From positions 1-51,251 of the forward strand of contig JASEJQ010000009.1 of NCBI GenBank assembly GCA_030016635.1: a DNA stretch of 51,251 bases, in the 5' to 3' direction. A program made the translations under genes and the position numbers. Numbering within the stretch: the stretch's first letter is position 1; the number at the start of each line of letters is the position of its first letter. This DNA is from Thermoanaerobacteraceae bacterium. Lineage in GTDB: Bacteria > Bacillota > Thermoanaerobacteria > Thermoanaerobacterales > UBA4877. This document shows, one piece after another, positions 17,071-25,469 of this stretch. The notes below the pieces were generated by a model. It ran no database searches. It was given only the letters and a program-made list of their open reading frames with translations, and was not told the DNA's origin.

Positions 17071-18339
17071 TTGAATAAGGTGATTAAGCTTCATTATGGT
17101 GAAGATTATATCAGTTTTGAACTGCCGGAAGAAAAAATATCTTGGATTGCTTCTCCAAATCATTTGGAGCCGGTAGCGGATTTAGATGAAGAGGTAAAAA
17201 AAGCTATAAAAAACCCTGTTGAGTGCCCGACAATACCGGAGCTTGTAAAAAGGTACGGCAAAAACACAGTGATCATCGTTGATGATTTCACAAGAGTAAC
17301 TCCTGTTAGCAAAATCCTCCCGATACTGTTGAGCGAATTGAACGAAGCAGGAGTTCAGGACGCAGATATAACAATACTTATTGGCCTGGGTACGCATAGG
17401 CCTATGACTGAAGAAGAGTGCCGCGAAAAAATCGGTAGGGAAATTTATGAAAGGGTAAAGGTGGTAAATCACACATGGAATGATCCGGATCAACTTGTAT
17501 ATATAGGAGAGACACCGTCGGGAATTCCAATCAGGGTTAATAAGCTTTATTATGAAAGCGATGTAAGCATAGCAATAGGCAATATTATACCCCATATATA
17601 TGCAGGCTACAGCGCAGGTGCAAAACTCGTACAACCAGGTGTATCAGGACCGGATACTACAGCCAGGACGCATCTGGTTGCAGCAAAAACCATAACCGAA
17701 ATTTTGGGTAATCCCGAAAATATAGTCAGGCATGAAATGGAGGATATAGCAAAACAGACTGGTCTTAAAATGATAATAAATACAGTAATGAATACAGATG
17801 GAACCGTTGTGAAGGTTGTATCTGGAGATGTGGTAAAAGCACACAGAGAAGGGGTTAAAATAGCTGAAAAGATATATGCTATAGATGTTCCAGACCAGCC
17901 TGACATGGTAATATGCAGTTCATATCCAGCATACCAGGATTTGTGGCAGAGTGTTAAACCTATGACGGTTGCTTCTATGATGGTCAAAAAGCAAGGAATA
18001 GTAATACTTTTATCCCCGTGTCCGGAAGGTGATTGCCCAGGGCATCCAGATTTTACAGGTTTAGGTATTAAAACTGTTGATGAAGTTTTTAATATGGTAA
18101 ATAAAGGATTAATAGAAGATGAGGTTGCAGCTTCTGTAAATATGACTGTAGCAGCAGTCAGAGAGATGGCTAAGGTAATAGTTGTAACTGAACCTCAAAA
18201 CGGAATTTATGTAGAAAAATTAGGTTTAAAATTTGCCTGCAATGTTGAAGAGGCATTAAATATTGCCAATGAGTTAAATCCCAACATAGATTCTATAGGT
18301 ATAATTACTCATGGTGCAGATCTCGCTAAAAAATTTTAA
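17071..18339 (+). CDS. LarA family hydroxyacid racemase/epimerase
   Basis: LarA enzymes interconvert 2-hydroxyacid stereoisomers with a nickel-pincer nucleotide bound to a Lys. Conserved elements are VIVDDFTRVTP near 72, the catalytic His in GLGTHRPMTEEE near 110, His-x-x-Ala-Gly (PHIYAGYSAG) near 174, and the cofactor Lys in GAKLVQPG near 185. AAGGTGAT lies 5 bases before a TTG at 17071, my preferred start (422 residues); a GTG nine bases upstream is the alternative. The larB, larC and larE cofactor genes are not in the window. The neighbours suggest a substrate other than lactate. Confidence 0.83.
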   Translation: MNKVIKLHYGEDYISFELPEEKISWIASPNHLEPVADLDEEVKKAIKNPVECPTIPELVKRYGKNTVIIVDDFTRVTPVSKILPILLSELNEAGVQDADITILIGLGTHRPMTEEECREKIGREIYERVKVVNHTWNDPDQLVYIGETPSGIPIRVNKLYYESDVSIAIGNIIPHIYAGYSAGAKLVQPGVSGPDTTARTHLVAAKTITEILGNPENIVRHEMEDIAKQTGLKMIINTVMNTDGTVVKVVSGDVVKAHREGVKIAEKIYAIDVPDQPDMVICSSYPAYQDLWQSVKPMTVASMMVKKQGIVILLSPCPEGDCPGHPDFTGLGIKTVDEVFNMVNKGLIEDEVAASVNMTVAAVREMAKVIVVTEPQNGIYVEKLGLKFACNVEEALNIANELNPNIDSIGIITHGADLAKKF

Positions 18340-18352
18340 GGAGGTCATATAT

Positions 18353-19324
18353 ATGTCTTTTAAGGTAGTTATGGTTGACACAATTTTTCCAGACTTTTCA
18401 ATTGAACAGGAGGTGTTAAATGAGATTGACGCCAACTTTGTCTTTGTAGGTGATAAGGATGAAGATGCAATAATAAACTTGGCTAAAGATGCAGACGCTC
18501 TTGTCACTGTATATGCAGAGATAACAAGGAATATAATTGAAAAACTTGAGAAATGCAGAATAATAGTTAGATGTGGTATTGGGGTAAATAATATTGATAT
18601 ACAGGCAGCAACAGAAAAAGGTATATATGTAGCCAATGTACCAGATTACTGCTGGGATGAGGTGTCCGACCATGCCATGGCGCTTGTCCTCACTCTTGAG
18701 AGAAAAATACTATTATTTGACAAAAAGGTAAAGTCCGGGGATTGGAGCCATGATGGTGCTACCCCTATTTATGGGTTAAGAGGTCAGACCTTTGGACTTG
18801 TGGGCTTTGGAAATATTCCAAAAATGGTTGCGAAAAAGGCTCAGGCTTTTGGTTTTAACGTAGTAGCATACGACCCATTTGTAGCACAGGAGGCCGCTGA
18901 CCAGTATAATGTAAAAATGGTGTCCTTGGAAGAGCTGCTGAAAGTTTCAGATGTAATTTCAATTCATGCTCCTTTGACAGATGATACCTACCATATGGTT
19001 AACAAAGATACATTATCATTGATGAAACCGACTGCTTATCTTGTAAACACTGCAAGAGGTCCTATTGTTGATACAGAGGCACTCTATGAAGCTTTAAAAG
19101 ACCATAAGATAGCCGGTGCCGCACTGGATGTCCTGGAGGTAGAACCTCCAACTAAAGTTAATCCGTTGCTAACCCTGGATAATGTTATTTTGACACCACA
19201 TGCAGCATTTTACAGTGAAGCATCATCAATCAATTTAAGGCGGCTTGCCTTTACAGAAGTGGTTAGGGTATTAAAAGGAGGTTATCCCAAAAACTTTGTC
19301 AACAAAAAGCAATTATCAAGGTAA
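18353..19324 (+). CDS. D-2-hydroxyacid dehydrogenase (SerA/CtBP type)
   Basis: This is an NAD-dependent oxidoreductase of 323 residues. It has VRCGIGVNNIDIQAATEKGI near 66, the nucleotide loop GLVGFGNIPK near 146 (third Gly replaced by Pro), and the catalytic Arg (NTARGP), Glu (EVEPP) and His (TPHAAFYSE). The sequence NVPDYCWDEVSDHAMAL is typical of the CtBP-like branch. A strong AAGGAGG precedes ATG 18353; an earlier in-frame start lies inside the previous gene. It probably interconverts a 2-hydroxyacid and its 2-oxoacid in the same pathway as the racemase. Confidence 0.87.
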   Translation: MSFKVVMVDTIFPDFSIEQEVLNEIDANFVFVGDKDEDAIINLAKDADALVTVYAEITRNIIEKLEKCRIIVRCGIGVNNIDIQAATEKGIYVANVPDYCWDEVSDHAMALVLTLERKILLFDKKVKSGDWSHDGATPIYGLRGQTFGLVGFGNIPKMVAKKAQAFGFNVVAYDPFVAQEAADQYNVKMVSLEELLKVSDVISIHAPLTDDTYHMVNKDTLSLMKPTAYLVNTARGPIVDTEALYEALKDHKIAGAALDVLEVEPPTKVNPLLTLDNVILTPHAAFYSEASSINLRRLAFTEVVRVLKGGYPKNFVNKKQLSR

Positions 19325-19380
19325 ACCCGTGGGTCAATCCCCACTGGTAATATATATAAATTTTAAAGGAGGAATTATTA

Positions 19381-20601
19381 ATGTCAACACCCTGGAAAAC
19401 TGACAAATGGTTTGTTAGTCCATGGAATTATGAAAAGGAAACGACAGAAGGCTTAAATTTTGCACCGAAGATTAAAATTCATGATGTCACTCTACGCGAT
19501 GGTGAACAGCAGGCAGGTGTAGTATTTAATAAGGATCAAAAGGTTGCCATAGCTGAGAAACTGGCTGAGGTTGGAGTTCACAGGATTGAGGCAGGTATGC
19601 CAGCCGTTTCTGCTCAGGATGAGGCTGCAATAAAAGAAATAGTGAAAAGAAATTTAGGACCGCAAATATTTGCTTTTGCCCGTTGCATGAAGGATGACGT
19701 TAAAAGGTCAGTTGACTGTGGAGTTGATGGTGTGGTAATAGAAATTCCATCCAGTACCCATCTGATACAAAATGGTTATAAATGGAGCCTTGAGAAAGCA
19801 ATAGACTTATCCATCGAGGCGACAAGGTTTGCCCATGATAATGGACTATATACGGTATTCTTCCCAATTGATGGGACCAGAGCTGAGCTTGATTGGTTCC
19901 TTACATTGATAGAAAAAGTTGCCACAGAAGGACATATGGATGCATTAGGGCTTGTTGATACTTTTGGTGTGTTATCACCTTATGCAGCTGCATACATGGT
20001 GAAGAAGGTTAAGGAAAGAATAAAAGATAAGCCTATAGAGGTACACTTCCATGACGATTTTGGTATGGGCGCAGCTAATACATTGATGGCACTATCTGCC
20101 GGTGCTGATGTGGCTCATACAACTATTTCTGCACTGGGCGAAAGGGCCGGTAATGCTCCATATGAAGAGCTTGTACTGTCACTTTTGACTATGTATAACA
20201 TTGACCTTGGTCTGAATTACAGCAAACTCTATGAGACATCGAAATTAGTCAGGGATATAGCTCATATACCCATGAGACTTAATAGACCGATAGTGGGCGA
20301 CATGCTCTTTAATATTGAATCAGGTATAGTGGCTGGCTGGTATCAGAACTGTGGCAGGGAGACGCCCACAGAGGTTGCACCATTTACTCCTGACCTAGTT
20401 GGACAATTGCCAACACAGGTGGTTCTTGGTAAGAACAGCGGCATGCCTTCAATAGAGATATGGCTGGATAAGGTTGGTGTAACTGCAACGGATGAGCAAA
20501 AGACTGAGATTCTGTCAAAAGTTAAGGAAAGAGCTTTTATAAAGGGTTGGCTCTTAAATGAAAATGAGTTCAAAGAGATAGTTGCAAAAGTTGTTAAATA
20601 A
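19381..20601 (+). CDS. DRE-TIM metallo-enzyme, Claisen-condensing type
   Basis: The TIM-barrel metal motif HDVTLRDGEQQAG is near 38, the His-x-His ligands lie in EVHFHDDFGMGA, and the GERAGNAPYEEL block is typical of isopropylmalate/homocitrate/citramalate synthases rather than HMG-CoA lyase. At 406 residues it lacks the C-terminal leucine-sensing domain of LeuA. In this catabolic setting it could condense a 2-oxoacid with an acyl-CoA, or run the reverse cleavage. GGAGGAATTATTA precedes the ATG. It closes the operon. Confidence 0.82.
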   Translation: MSTPWKTDKWFVSPWNYEKETTEGLNFAPKIKIHDVTLRDGEQQAGVVFNKDQKVAIAEKLAEVGVHRIEAGMPAVSAQDEAAIKEIVKRNLGPQIFAFARCMKDDVKRSVDCGVDGVVIEIPSSTHLIQNGYKWSLEKAIDLSIEATRFAHDNGLYTVFFPIDGTRAELDWFLTLIEKVATEGHMDALGLVDTFGVLSPYAAAYMVKKVKERIKDKPIEVHFHDDFGMGAANTLMALSAGADVAHTTISALGERAGNAPYEELVLSLLTMYNIDLGLNYSKLYETSKLVRDIAHIPMRLNRPIVGDMLFNIESGIVAGWYQNCGRETPTEVAPFTPDLVGQLPTQVVLGKNSGMPSIEIWLDKVGVTATDEQKTEILSKVKERAFIKGWLLNENEFKEIVAKVVK

Positions 20602-20620
20602 GTTTAATATATAATATAGG

Positions 20621-20657
20621 TAAGGCCATTAGTAGGTTGAACCACTGATGGCCTTTA
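20621..20657 (+). terminator. probable terminator after the DRE-TIM gene
   Basis: An imperfect inverted repeat (TAAGGCCAT with ATGGCCTTTA, and AGT with ACT inside) follows the stop codon. The T-run is weak, so termination may be partial. Confidence 0.5.
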
Positions 20658-20780
20658 CTTAAAGTTATGATGGACATTTGCTTAAGGCCCAAGTCTGTTA
20701 TTTACTTAGCAAAAAATATTATAAATGTTGCAAAAGAGGATGAAACCCTGTAAGAAAATGTTTAAATAATAAAATTTAGC

Positions 20781-20797
20781 TATCACGGAGAGTGATA
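20781..20797 (+). promoter_or_regulatory. inverted repeat around the GntR ribosome site
   Basis: TATCAC (20781-20786) and GTGATA (20792-20797) flank GGAGA, the ribosome site of the GntR gene. It could be an autoregulatory operator or an RNA hairpin holding the ribosome site in its loop. Confidence 0.45.
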
Positions 20798-20799
20798 AG

Positions 20800-21507
20800 A
20801 TGTTAAAGCCTTTGAAGAAAAAGACATTAGCTGAGGAAATAATTGCCTCCATTAGAGATTTAGTTATATCTGGTGAACTTAAGCCAGGAGATAAATTGCC
20901 AGGTGAAAGGGAACTTGCAGAGCAGTTATGTGTAAGCAGGGCAAGCGTGAGAGAAGCTTTGAGAGCTCTGTCGTTGGCAGGTATTATTGTAGTAAAGCCA
21001 GGCGATGGGACTTATCTTAATGATGATATATCACGTATGTTTGGTGGAGTATTCAATTCAAAACTTCTTTTTATAGTTGAAAGAAATGACGCTTTGCAAC
21101 TGGCAGAGGCAAGAAAAATATTGGAAATAGAACTTGCAAGACTCGCAGCAATGAGAGCTACCATAGATAATTTGAAAGACATTGAGCATACCTTAAAAGC
21201 CATGGAAAAACATATTGGAGAACCTGATTACTTTATTAAGCAGGACGTTGCGTTTCATGTGGCGGTGTCGGAGGCAGCTCAAAACAATATTCTCTTTGAG
21301 GCAATAAATGCGATAAGAGACCTGATGACTGAGGTACAGAGAGAAATTGTTGTATATCCAGGACTAATGGAGAAATCATTTGGCTATCACAAAAGGATAT
21401 ATCAGGCGATTAAAGAAGGAAATACTGAGGAGGCTGCTAAAGCTATGTCTGAACATCTTGCACATGTGGAAGCTGTTACGAGAGAATTATTTCCTCTGGA
21501 AGAGTAA
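20800..21507 (+). CDS. GntR family regulator, FadR/FCD subfamily
   Basis: The N-terminal winged helix (LAEEIIASIRDLVISGELKPGDKLPGERELAEQL, with the recognition part VSRASVREALRAL) spans residues 6-60. A C-terminal all-helical FCD ligand domain follows, with metal-ligand His residues near 147, 196 and 218. The 235 residues are typical. FCD regulators usually respond to organic acids and often sit beside the genes they control, so the operon before it is the likely target, through TGGTAAGACCA at 8853. Confidence 0.9.
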   Translation: MLKPLKKKTLAEEIIASIRDLVISGELKPGDKLPGERELAEQLCVSRASVREALRALSLAGIIVVKPGDGTYLNDDISRMFGGVFNSKLLFIVERNDALQLAEARKILEIELARLAAMRATIDNLKDIEHTLKAMEKHIGEPDYFIKQDVAFHVAVSEAAQNNILFEAINAIRDLMTEVQREIVVYPGLMEKSFGYHKRIYQAIKEGNTEEAAKAMSEHLAHVEAVTRELFPLEE

Positions 21508-21552
21508 AAAATTATGTTTGCTGTATTAAGTTTTAATATGGTGGGATGAAGG

Positions 21553-22114
21553 ATGAAAAAAATTGTTATTATCTCTACGGGTGGCACCATAGCAATGGGG
21601 AAAGATGAAAGTGGCCTGGCCAATATAAAGAAAGATACCATTATCGAAACATTTCAGTTTTCCAATGTCCCCAGCTCTTATCTTACCTTAGCTGATTTAT
21701 GCCAGTTACGCTCATGCATATTGGGTTTTCAATCAAAAGGTTATGATGTAGTAGTAATAACCCATGGGACCGATACTCTTGAAGAGACGGCATATTTTCT
21801 TGATATATCATTAAAAACAAATATACCCATTATCCTTACAGGAGCGCAGAGGAATCCGTCACTCATAAGCAGCGACGGGCCTTTGAATCTTTATGATTCT
21901 ATACTTGTTGCCTCTGATGATCAGGCTAAAGAAATGGGTGTGGTTGTAGTTTTTTCGTCCGAGATTGTAGCCGCAAGAGAAGCCACAAAATTTCACAGGA
22001 CCAGAGTAGATACCTTTAAGAGTCTTGAATTTGGCCCTACTGATAGCACTCCTATCCATTGGCTTAAATATGGATGAAATAAGGCATGAATTTGAAAAAC
22101 ATATTTATGAGTAG
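21553..22114 (+). pseudogene. L-asparaginase with its middle deleted
   Basis: The first 165 codons are a clean type I asparaginase N-terminal domain: STGGTIAM near 8, HGTDTLEETAYFL near 73, and GAQRNPSLISSDGPLNLYDSI near 98. The frame then ends at 22077, far short of the usual 320-330 residues. In the next frame, LNMDEIRHEFEKHIYE and a stop at 22112-22114 look like the normal C-terminal end. The simplest reading is an out-of-frame internal deletion of about 130-150 codons. The C-terminal substrate half is lost, so it is probably inactive. Confidence 0.72.
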
Positions 22115-22157
22115 GTACTATACATTGGTATAGCAATGTAGTCAGGAGAGTGAGAGC

Positions 22158-22499
22158 ATGGATAACAACGAGCTTTATATTTTATGGACATCAGGGGATA
22201 AAGAAGTAGCACAAAAGATGGTTTTTATGTACACATACAACTCAAAACTCAAAAAATGGTGGGATGATGTGACTTTAATAGTGTGGGGACCATCCAGCAA
22301 ACTCCTATCTGAAGATGTTGATCTTCAGGAAAAGGTTAAAGACATGCAAGCAATAGGTATTAAAGTACTTGCCTGCAAAGCATGCGCTGACCAGTATGGT
22401 GTAACAGAAAAATTAGAATCCCTGAACATTGAAGTTATATACATGGGAGAACCGCTTACTGAATTATTAAAATCTGGAAAACATATACTAACTTTTTAA
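22158..22499 (+). CDS. DsrE-like small protein
   Basis: The 113-residue protein has the Rossmann-like DsrE fold pattern (LYILWTSGDKEVAQKMVFMY; VTLIVWGPSSKLL; GIKVLACKACADQYGV). A Cys pair CKAC near 74-77 sits where sulfur-relay members carry the active Cys. DsrE proteins bind or pass persulfide sulfur; the exact role here is unknown. AGGAGAGTGAG precedes the ATG. A terminator follows, so it ends the transcript. Confidence 0.8.
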   Translation: MDNNELYILWTSGDKEVAQKMVFMYTYNSKLKKWWDDVTLIVWGPSSKLLSEDVDLQEKVKDMQAIGIKVLACKACADQYGVTEKLESLNIEVIYMGEPLTELLKSGKHILTF

Positions 22500-22556
22500 A
22501 AAAGTAAGCATATATATACAAGCAAATAGTGCCAGGAAAATTAAAGCAATATTTAA

Positions 22557-22580
22557 GGCGGGGGTACCCGTCTTTTTTTT
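22557..22580 (+). terminator. rho-independent terminator after the DsrE-like gene
   Basis: A 6-bp G/C-rich stem (22557-22562 with 22567-22572) with a GGTA loop is followed by a run of eight T. Confidence 0.8.
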
Positions 22581-22581
22581 A

Positions 22582-22642
22582 TTGACTTTTTTGTTTTACT
22601 CATATATAATCATATTAGAGCAGATAAAAGCATATATAATCA
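22582..22642 (+). promoter_or_regulatory. fru promoter with two direct-repeat operators
   Basis: TTGACT (22582-22587) and TATAAT (22605-22610) are 17 bp apart. CATATATAATCA occurs at 22601-22612, over the -10, and again at 22631-22642, 30 bp later (about three helical turns). Direct repeats are typical targets of DeoR-family regulators such as the one encoded next. Confidence 0.75.
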
Positions 22643-22661
22643 AAAATGAGCAGGTGATAGG

Positions 22662-23417
22662 ATGTTCTCAGAGGAACGCAGGATAAGGATAATGGACATC
22701 ATAAACTCAGGGAAAACGGTCACAGTAGAAGAGCTCAGCAAGATGCTGGATGTATCTGAGTCTACCATAAGAAGAGATCTAAAATACCTTGAGGGGAAAG
22801 GACTTATACACAGAACTCATGGAGGAGCAATGAATCCATTGCCCACCAATTATGAGCCGACATTTTTGGAAAAGAAAGAAGAAATGATAGATGAGAAGAA
22901 AGCAATAGGCAGAAAGGCTGCTTCTTTGATTGAGGATGGGGATACAGTAATAATAGATTCGGGTACTACTACCATGGAAATAGTAAGAAACCTGAGTGTA
23001 AACAGAGCAAAGATTGTGACCAATTCGCCCCATGCAGCAATAGAGCTTCAATATAGACAGGGCATTGAGGTGATATTGACTGGAGGTATGCTAAGGTACG
23101 AGACGCAGGCCCTGGTGGGACCTATAGCTGATGAGCTTATTCAAAGGATTAAAGCTGATAAGGCATTTATAGGTACCAACGGCATTACCTTGGATGGTTT
23201 TACCACACCTAATGTGGTAGAGGCGGCTACAAAGAGGAACATGGTAAGGAACGCAGAAAAGGTCTACATTGTGGCGGACAGCACAAAGTTTAATAAGGCG
23301 TCTTTCATGAGGTTTGCAGACTTAGACGAGGTCGACTGTATAATAACGGACTCTAAACTGCCGGAGGACGTTTACAATGAATTTTCAGGAAATGGGATAG
23401 ACATAATAAAGGTTTGA
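22662..23417 (+). CDS. fruR: DeoR family regulator of the fructose locus
   Basis: The N-terminal HTH (TVEELSKMLDVSESTIRRDLKYLEGKGLIHRTHGG, residues 19-55) and the C-terminal DeoRC sugar-phosphate sensor (DSGTTTMEIVRNL near 99; ADSTKFNKASF near 206) are complete. Length 251 residues. It lies directly before fruK, as in most Firmicute fru operons, where the protein represses until fructose 1-phosphate accumulates. Confidence 0.9.
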   Translation: MFSEERRIRIMDIINSGKTVTVEELSKMLDVSESTIRRDLKYLEGKGLIHRTHGGAMNPLPTNYEPTFLEKKEEMIDEKKAIGRKAASLIEDGDTVIIDSGTTTMEIVRNLSVNRAKIVTNSPHAAIELQYRQGIEVILTGGMLRYETQALVGPIADELIQRIKADKAFIGTNGITLDGFTTPNVVEAATKRNMVRNAEKVYIVADSTKFNKASFMRFADLDEVDCIITDSKLPEDVYNEFSGNGIDIIKV

Positions 23418-23429
23418 AGGATGGTAGAA

Positions 23430-24341
23430 ATGATAGCTACAGTTACTTTAAATCCAGCAATAGACCATACGGTTTATGTGGAAAGGTTTGTGCCTTGCAG
23501 TCTCAACAGGGCAGCAGACTCTGAATATTCTATTGGAGGCAAAGGGATAAATGTATCTAAGGTACTGGCAGAGCTGGGGATATCGAGTATAGCTCTGGGC
23601 TTTCTTGGCAAGAATGCCGGGCATATATCTGACGAACTTAAAGAAATGGGTATAACACCTGATTTTATTGAGGTGCCGGGGAACACACGGACCAATATTA
23701 AGATTATAGACCGCAGCAATGCGGCATCTACAGAAGTGAATGAACCCGGGCCGTGGATAACTCCCGAGTGGTTGAATGAACTTAAAGAAAGGGTGCTATA
23801 CTGGGCAGAGAAGTGCGAGTATATCACGTTTTCGGGAAGCCTTCCACAGGGGCTGAATGAGGATATATACAAGGAACTTATTCAGATAGCCAAGGAGAAG
23901 GGTGCAAGGACTATACTGGATGCTGACGGAGAGTCACTGAGAAAGGGATTGGAATCGGCGCCTTATATGATCAAGCCCAATATTCATGAACTGAAAAATT
24001 TGGTCGGCCATCCACTGGATGATGAGAGGGAGGTTATGAATGTATGCAATGAGATTATATCCAGTGGCATTGAGGTGGTCATAGTGTCAATGGGCAGCAA
24101 GGGGAGTATATATGCAGATTCAAAAGGCGTATATAGGGCTTATCCATTGGAACTGGATGTGAAGAGCACTGTTGGTGCCGGTGATGCCATGGTGGCAGGT
24201 TTCTTGTATGCGGTTGACAGGGGGTTCGACGGGGAGTCCACAGCGAGGTTTGCGGCAGCCTCCTCGTCTTGCCGGATAATATCAGATTTTAAGAGAATAA
24301 GGGAATTTTATGAGAGGATAAGAATAGAGAGGTGGCAGTGA
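23430..24341 (+). CDS. fruK: 1-phosphofructokinase
   Basis: This PfkB-family enzyme converts fructose 1-phosphate to fructose 1,6-bisphosphate. Motifs are TLNPAIDHTVYVE at the N-terminus, GGKGINVSKVLAELG near 36, and the C-terminal anion hole STVGAGDAMVAGFLYA near 247. I prefer ATG 23430 (303 residues), 9 bases after GAAGG; an ATG at 23421 abuts the ribosome site. The gene is intact although its partner permease gene is broken. Confidence 0.92.
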   Translation: MIATVTLNPAIDHTVYVERFVPCSLNRAADSEYSIGGKGINVSKVLAELGISSIALGFLGKNAGHISDELKEMGITPDFIEVPGNTRTNIKIIDRSNAASTEVNEPGPWITPEWLNELKERVLYWAEKCEYITFSGSLPQGLNEDIYKELIQIAKEKGARTILDADGESLRKGLESAPYMIKPNIHELKNLVGHPLDDEREVMNVCNEIISSGIEVVIVSMGSKGSIYADSKGVYRAYPLELDVKSTVGAGDAMVAGFLYAVDRGFDGESTARFAAASSSCRIISDFKRIREFYERIRIERWQ

Positions 24342-25263
24342 TGGAGATATCTGAAGTATTAAAGCCCGAACTTATGAATTTTGAATTAAAGGCAAGAGGA
24401 AAGAGAGAGGCTATAGAGGAGCTGGCCTGGCCGATGTATGAGGAGGGCTATATAACAGAGCTTATTCTATAGCGGATAGGCCAGGTATAGTTCCGGGTAT
24501 GATAGGTGGCATGCTGGCTGCCTCAATGGGCGCAGGTTTCTTAGGAGATATCATTGCCGGTTTTCTTGCTGGATATACGGTGGTGTGGTTAAAGTCAATA
24601 ATCAAACTTCCGAAATCGATGCAGGGCCTTATGCCTGTATTGATACTGCCCCTCTTATCTACAGCAATAGTTGGGCTTTTAATGATATATGTCATAGGCA
24701 CACCAATGAAGGCGATTATGGATGGACTTACAGGGTGGCTTATGGGAATGAGTGAGGCAAACGCTGTAGTACTTGGAGCGATATTAGGGCTCATGATGGC
24801 CTTTGACATGGGAGGGCCGGTAAATAAGGCAGCATACACCTTTGCCGTGGGACTTTTGTCATCTAATGTGTATGCGCCGATGGCTGCGGTTATGGCAGCC
24901 GGTATGACTCCTCCCCTTGGCCTGGCCTTGGCCACAGTCTTGGCAAAAGACAGGTTCACCAATGAAGAGATTGAAGCCGGCAAGGTGGCCTGGGTGCTTG
25001 GAGCCAGCTTTATCACAGAGGGTGCAATACCCTTTGCTGCAGCAGACCCCTTCAGGGTCATACCATCAATAATGGTAGGCTCAGCAGTTACAGGTGCTCT
25101 GTCTATGTTTTCTGGGTGTACGTTGACGGTACCGCATGGCGGGATATTTGTCCTGCCTATACCCAATGTGGTTACAAACATGCCGATGTATTTTATCTCA
25201 ATTGTGATTGGTACTATAATAACAGCACTTATGATAATGGCATTAAAACCAAAAGTGAAGTAG
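24341..25263 (+). pseudogene. fruA: fructose PTS permease fruA with its middle deleted
   Basis: The start overlaps the fruK stop (TGATG). The first 43 codons are the beginning of a fructose EIIA domain (MEISEVLKPELMNFELKARG). They end at a TAG at 24470-24472. From about 24460 a second frame reads [13 protein letters not shown] and continues as the last half of the EIIC membrane domain to 25263. The rest of EIIA, all of EIIB and the first part of EIIC are missing, about 1 kb, and the join is out of frame. No phosphotransfer site remains, so transport by this protein is not expected. The surviving C-terminal frame could start at ATG 24499. Confidence 0.85.
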
Positions 25264-25267
25264 ATTT

Positions 25268-25292
25268 AAGGCCGGGGTGACCCGGCCTTTTT
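25268..25292 (+). terminator. terminator of the fru locus
   Basis: A perfect 9-bp stem, AAGGCCGGG (25268-25276) with CCCGGCCTT (25281-25289), has a GTGA loop and a T-rich tail. Confidence 0.92.
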
Positions 25293-25469
25293 ATTTTACA
25301 GTATTTTACAACATATGCTCCTTATGTTATCATAGTATATGATAAAAAATATCAGCAATATTATGCCTATGGTAGTTAGTATCATATATCGAAACCGTAT
25401 GGCCTGTATTTAAAGGCCATCTCATCTGGCATGATAATTGCTAACATTATAGATGGGTGGTAGCAAGAT

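Noticed and set aside
19381-20601. HMG-CoA lyase assignment for the DRE-TIM protein
   Set aside because: The GERAGN block belongs to the Claisen-condensing group; the Cys-containing lyase loop is not seen.
24462-25181. Long minus-strand reading frame over fruA
   Set aside because: It mirrors the EIIC coding strand; Pro/Ile/Ala-rich composition and lack of a start signal mark it as a shadow.
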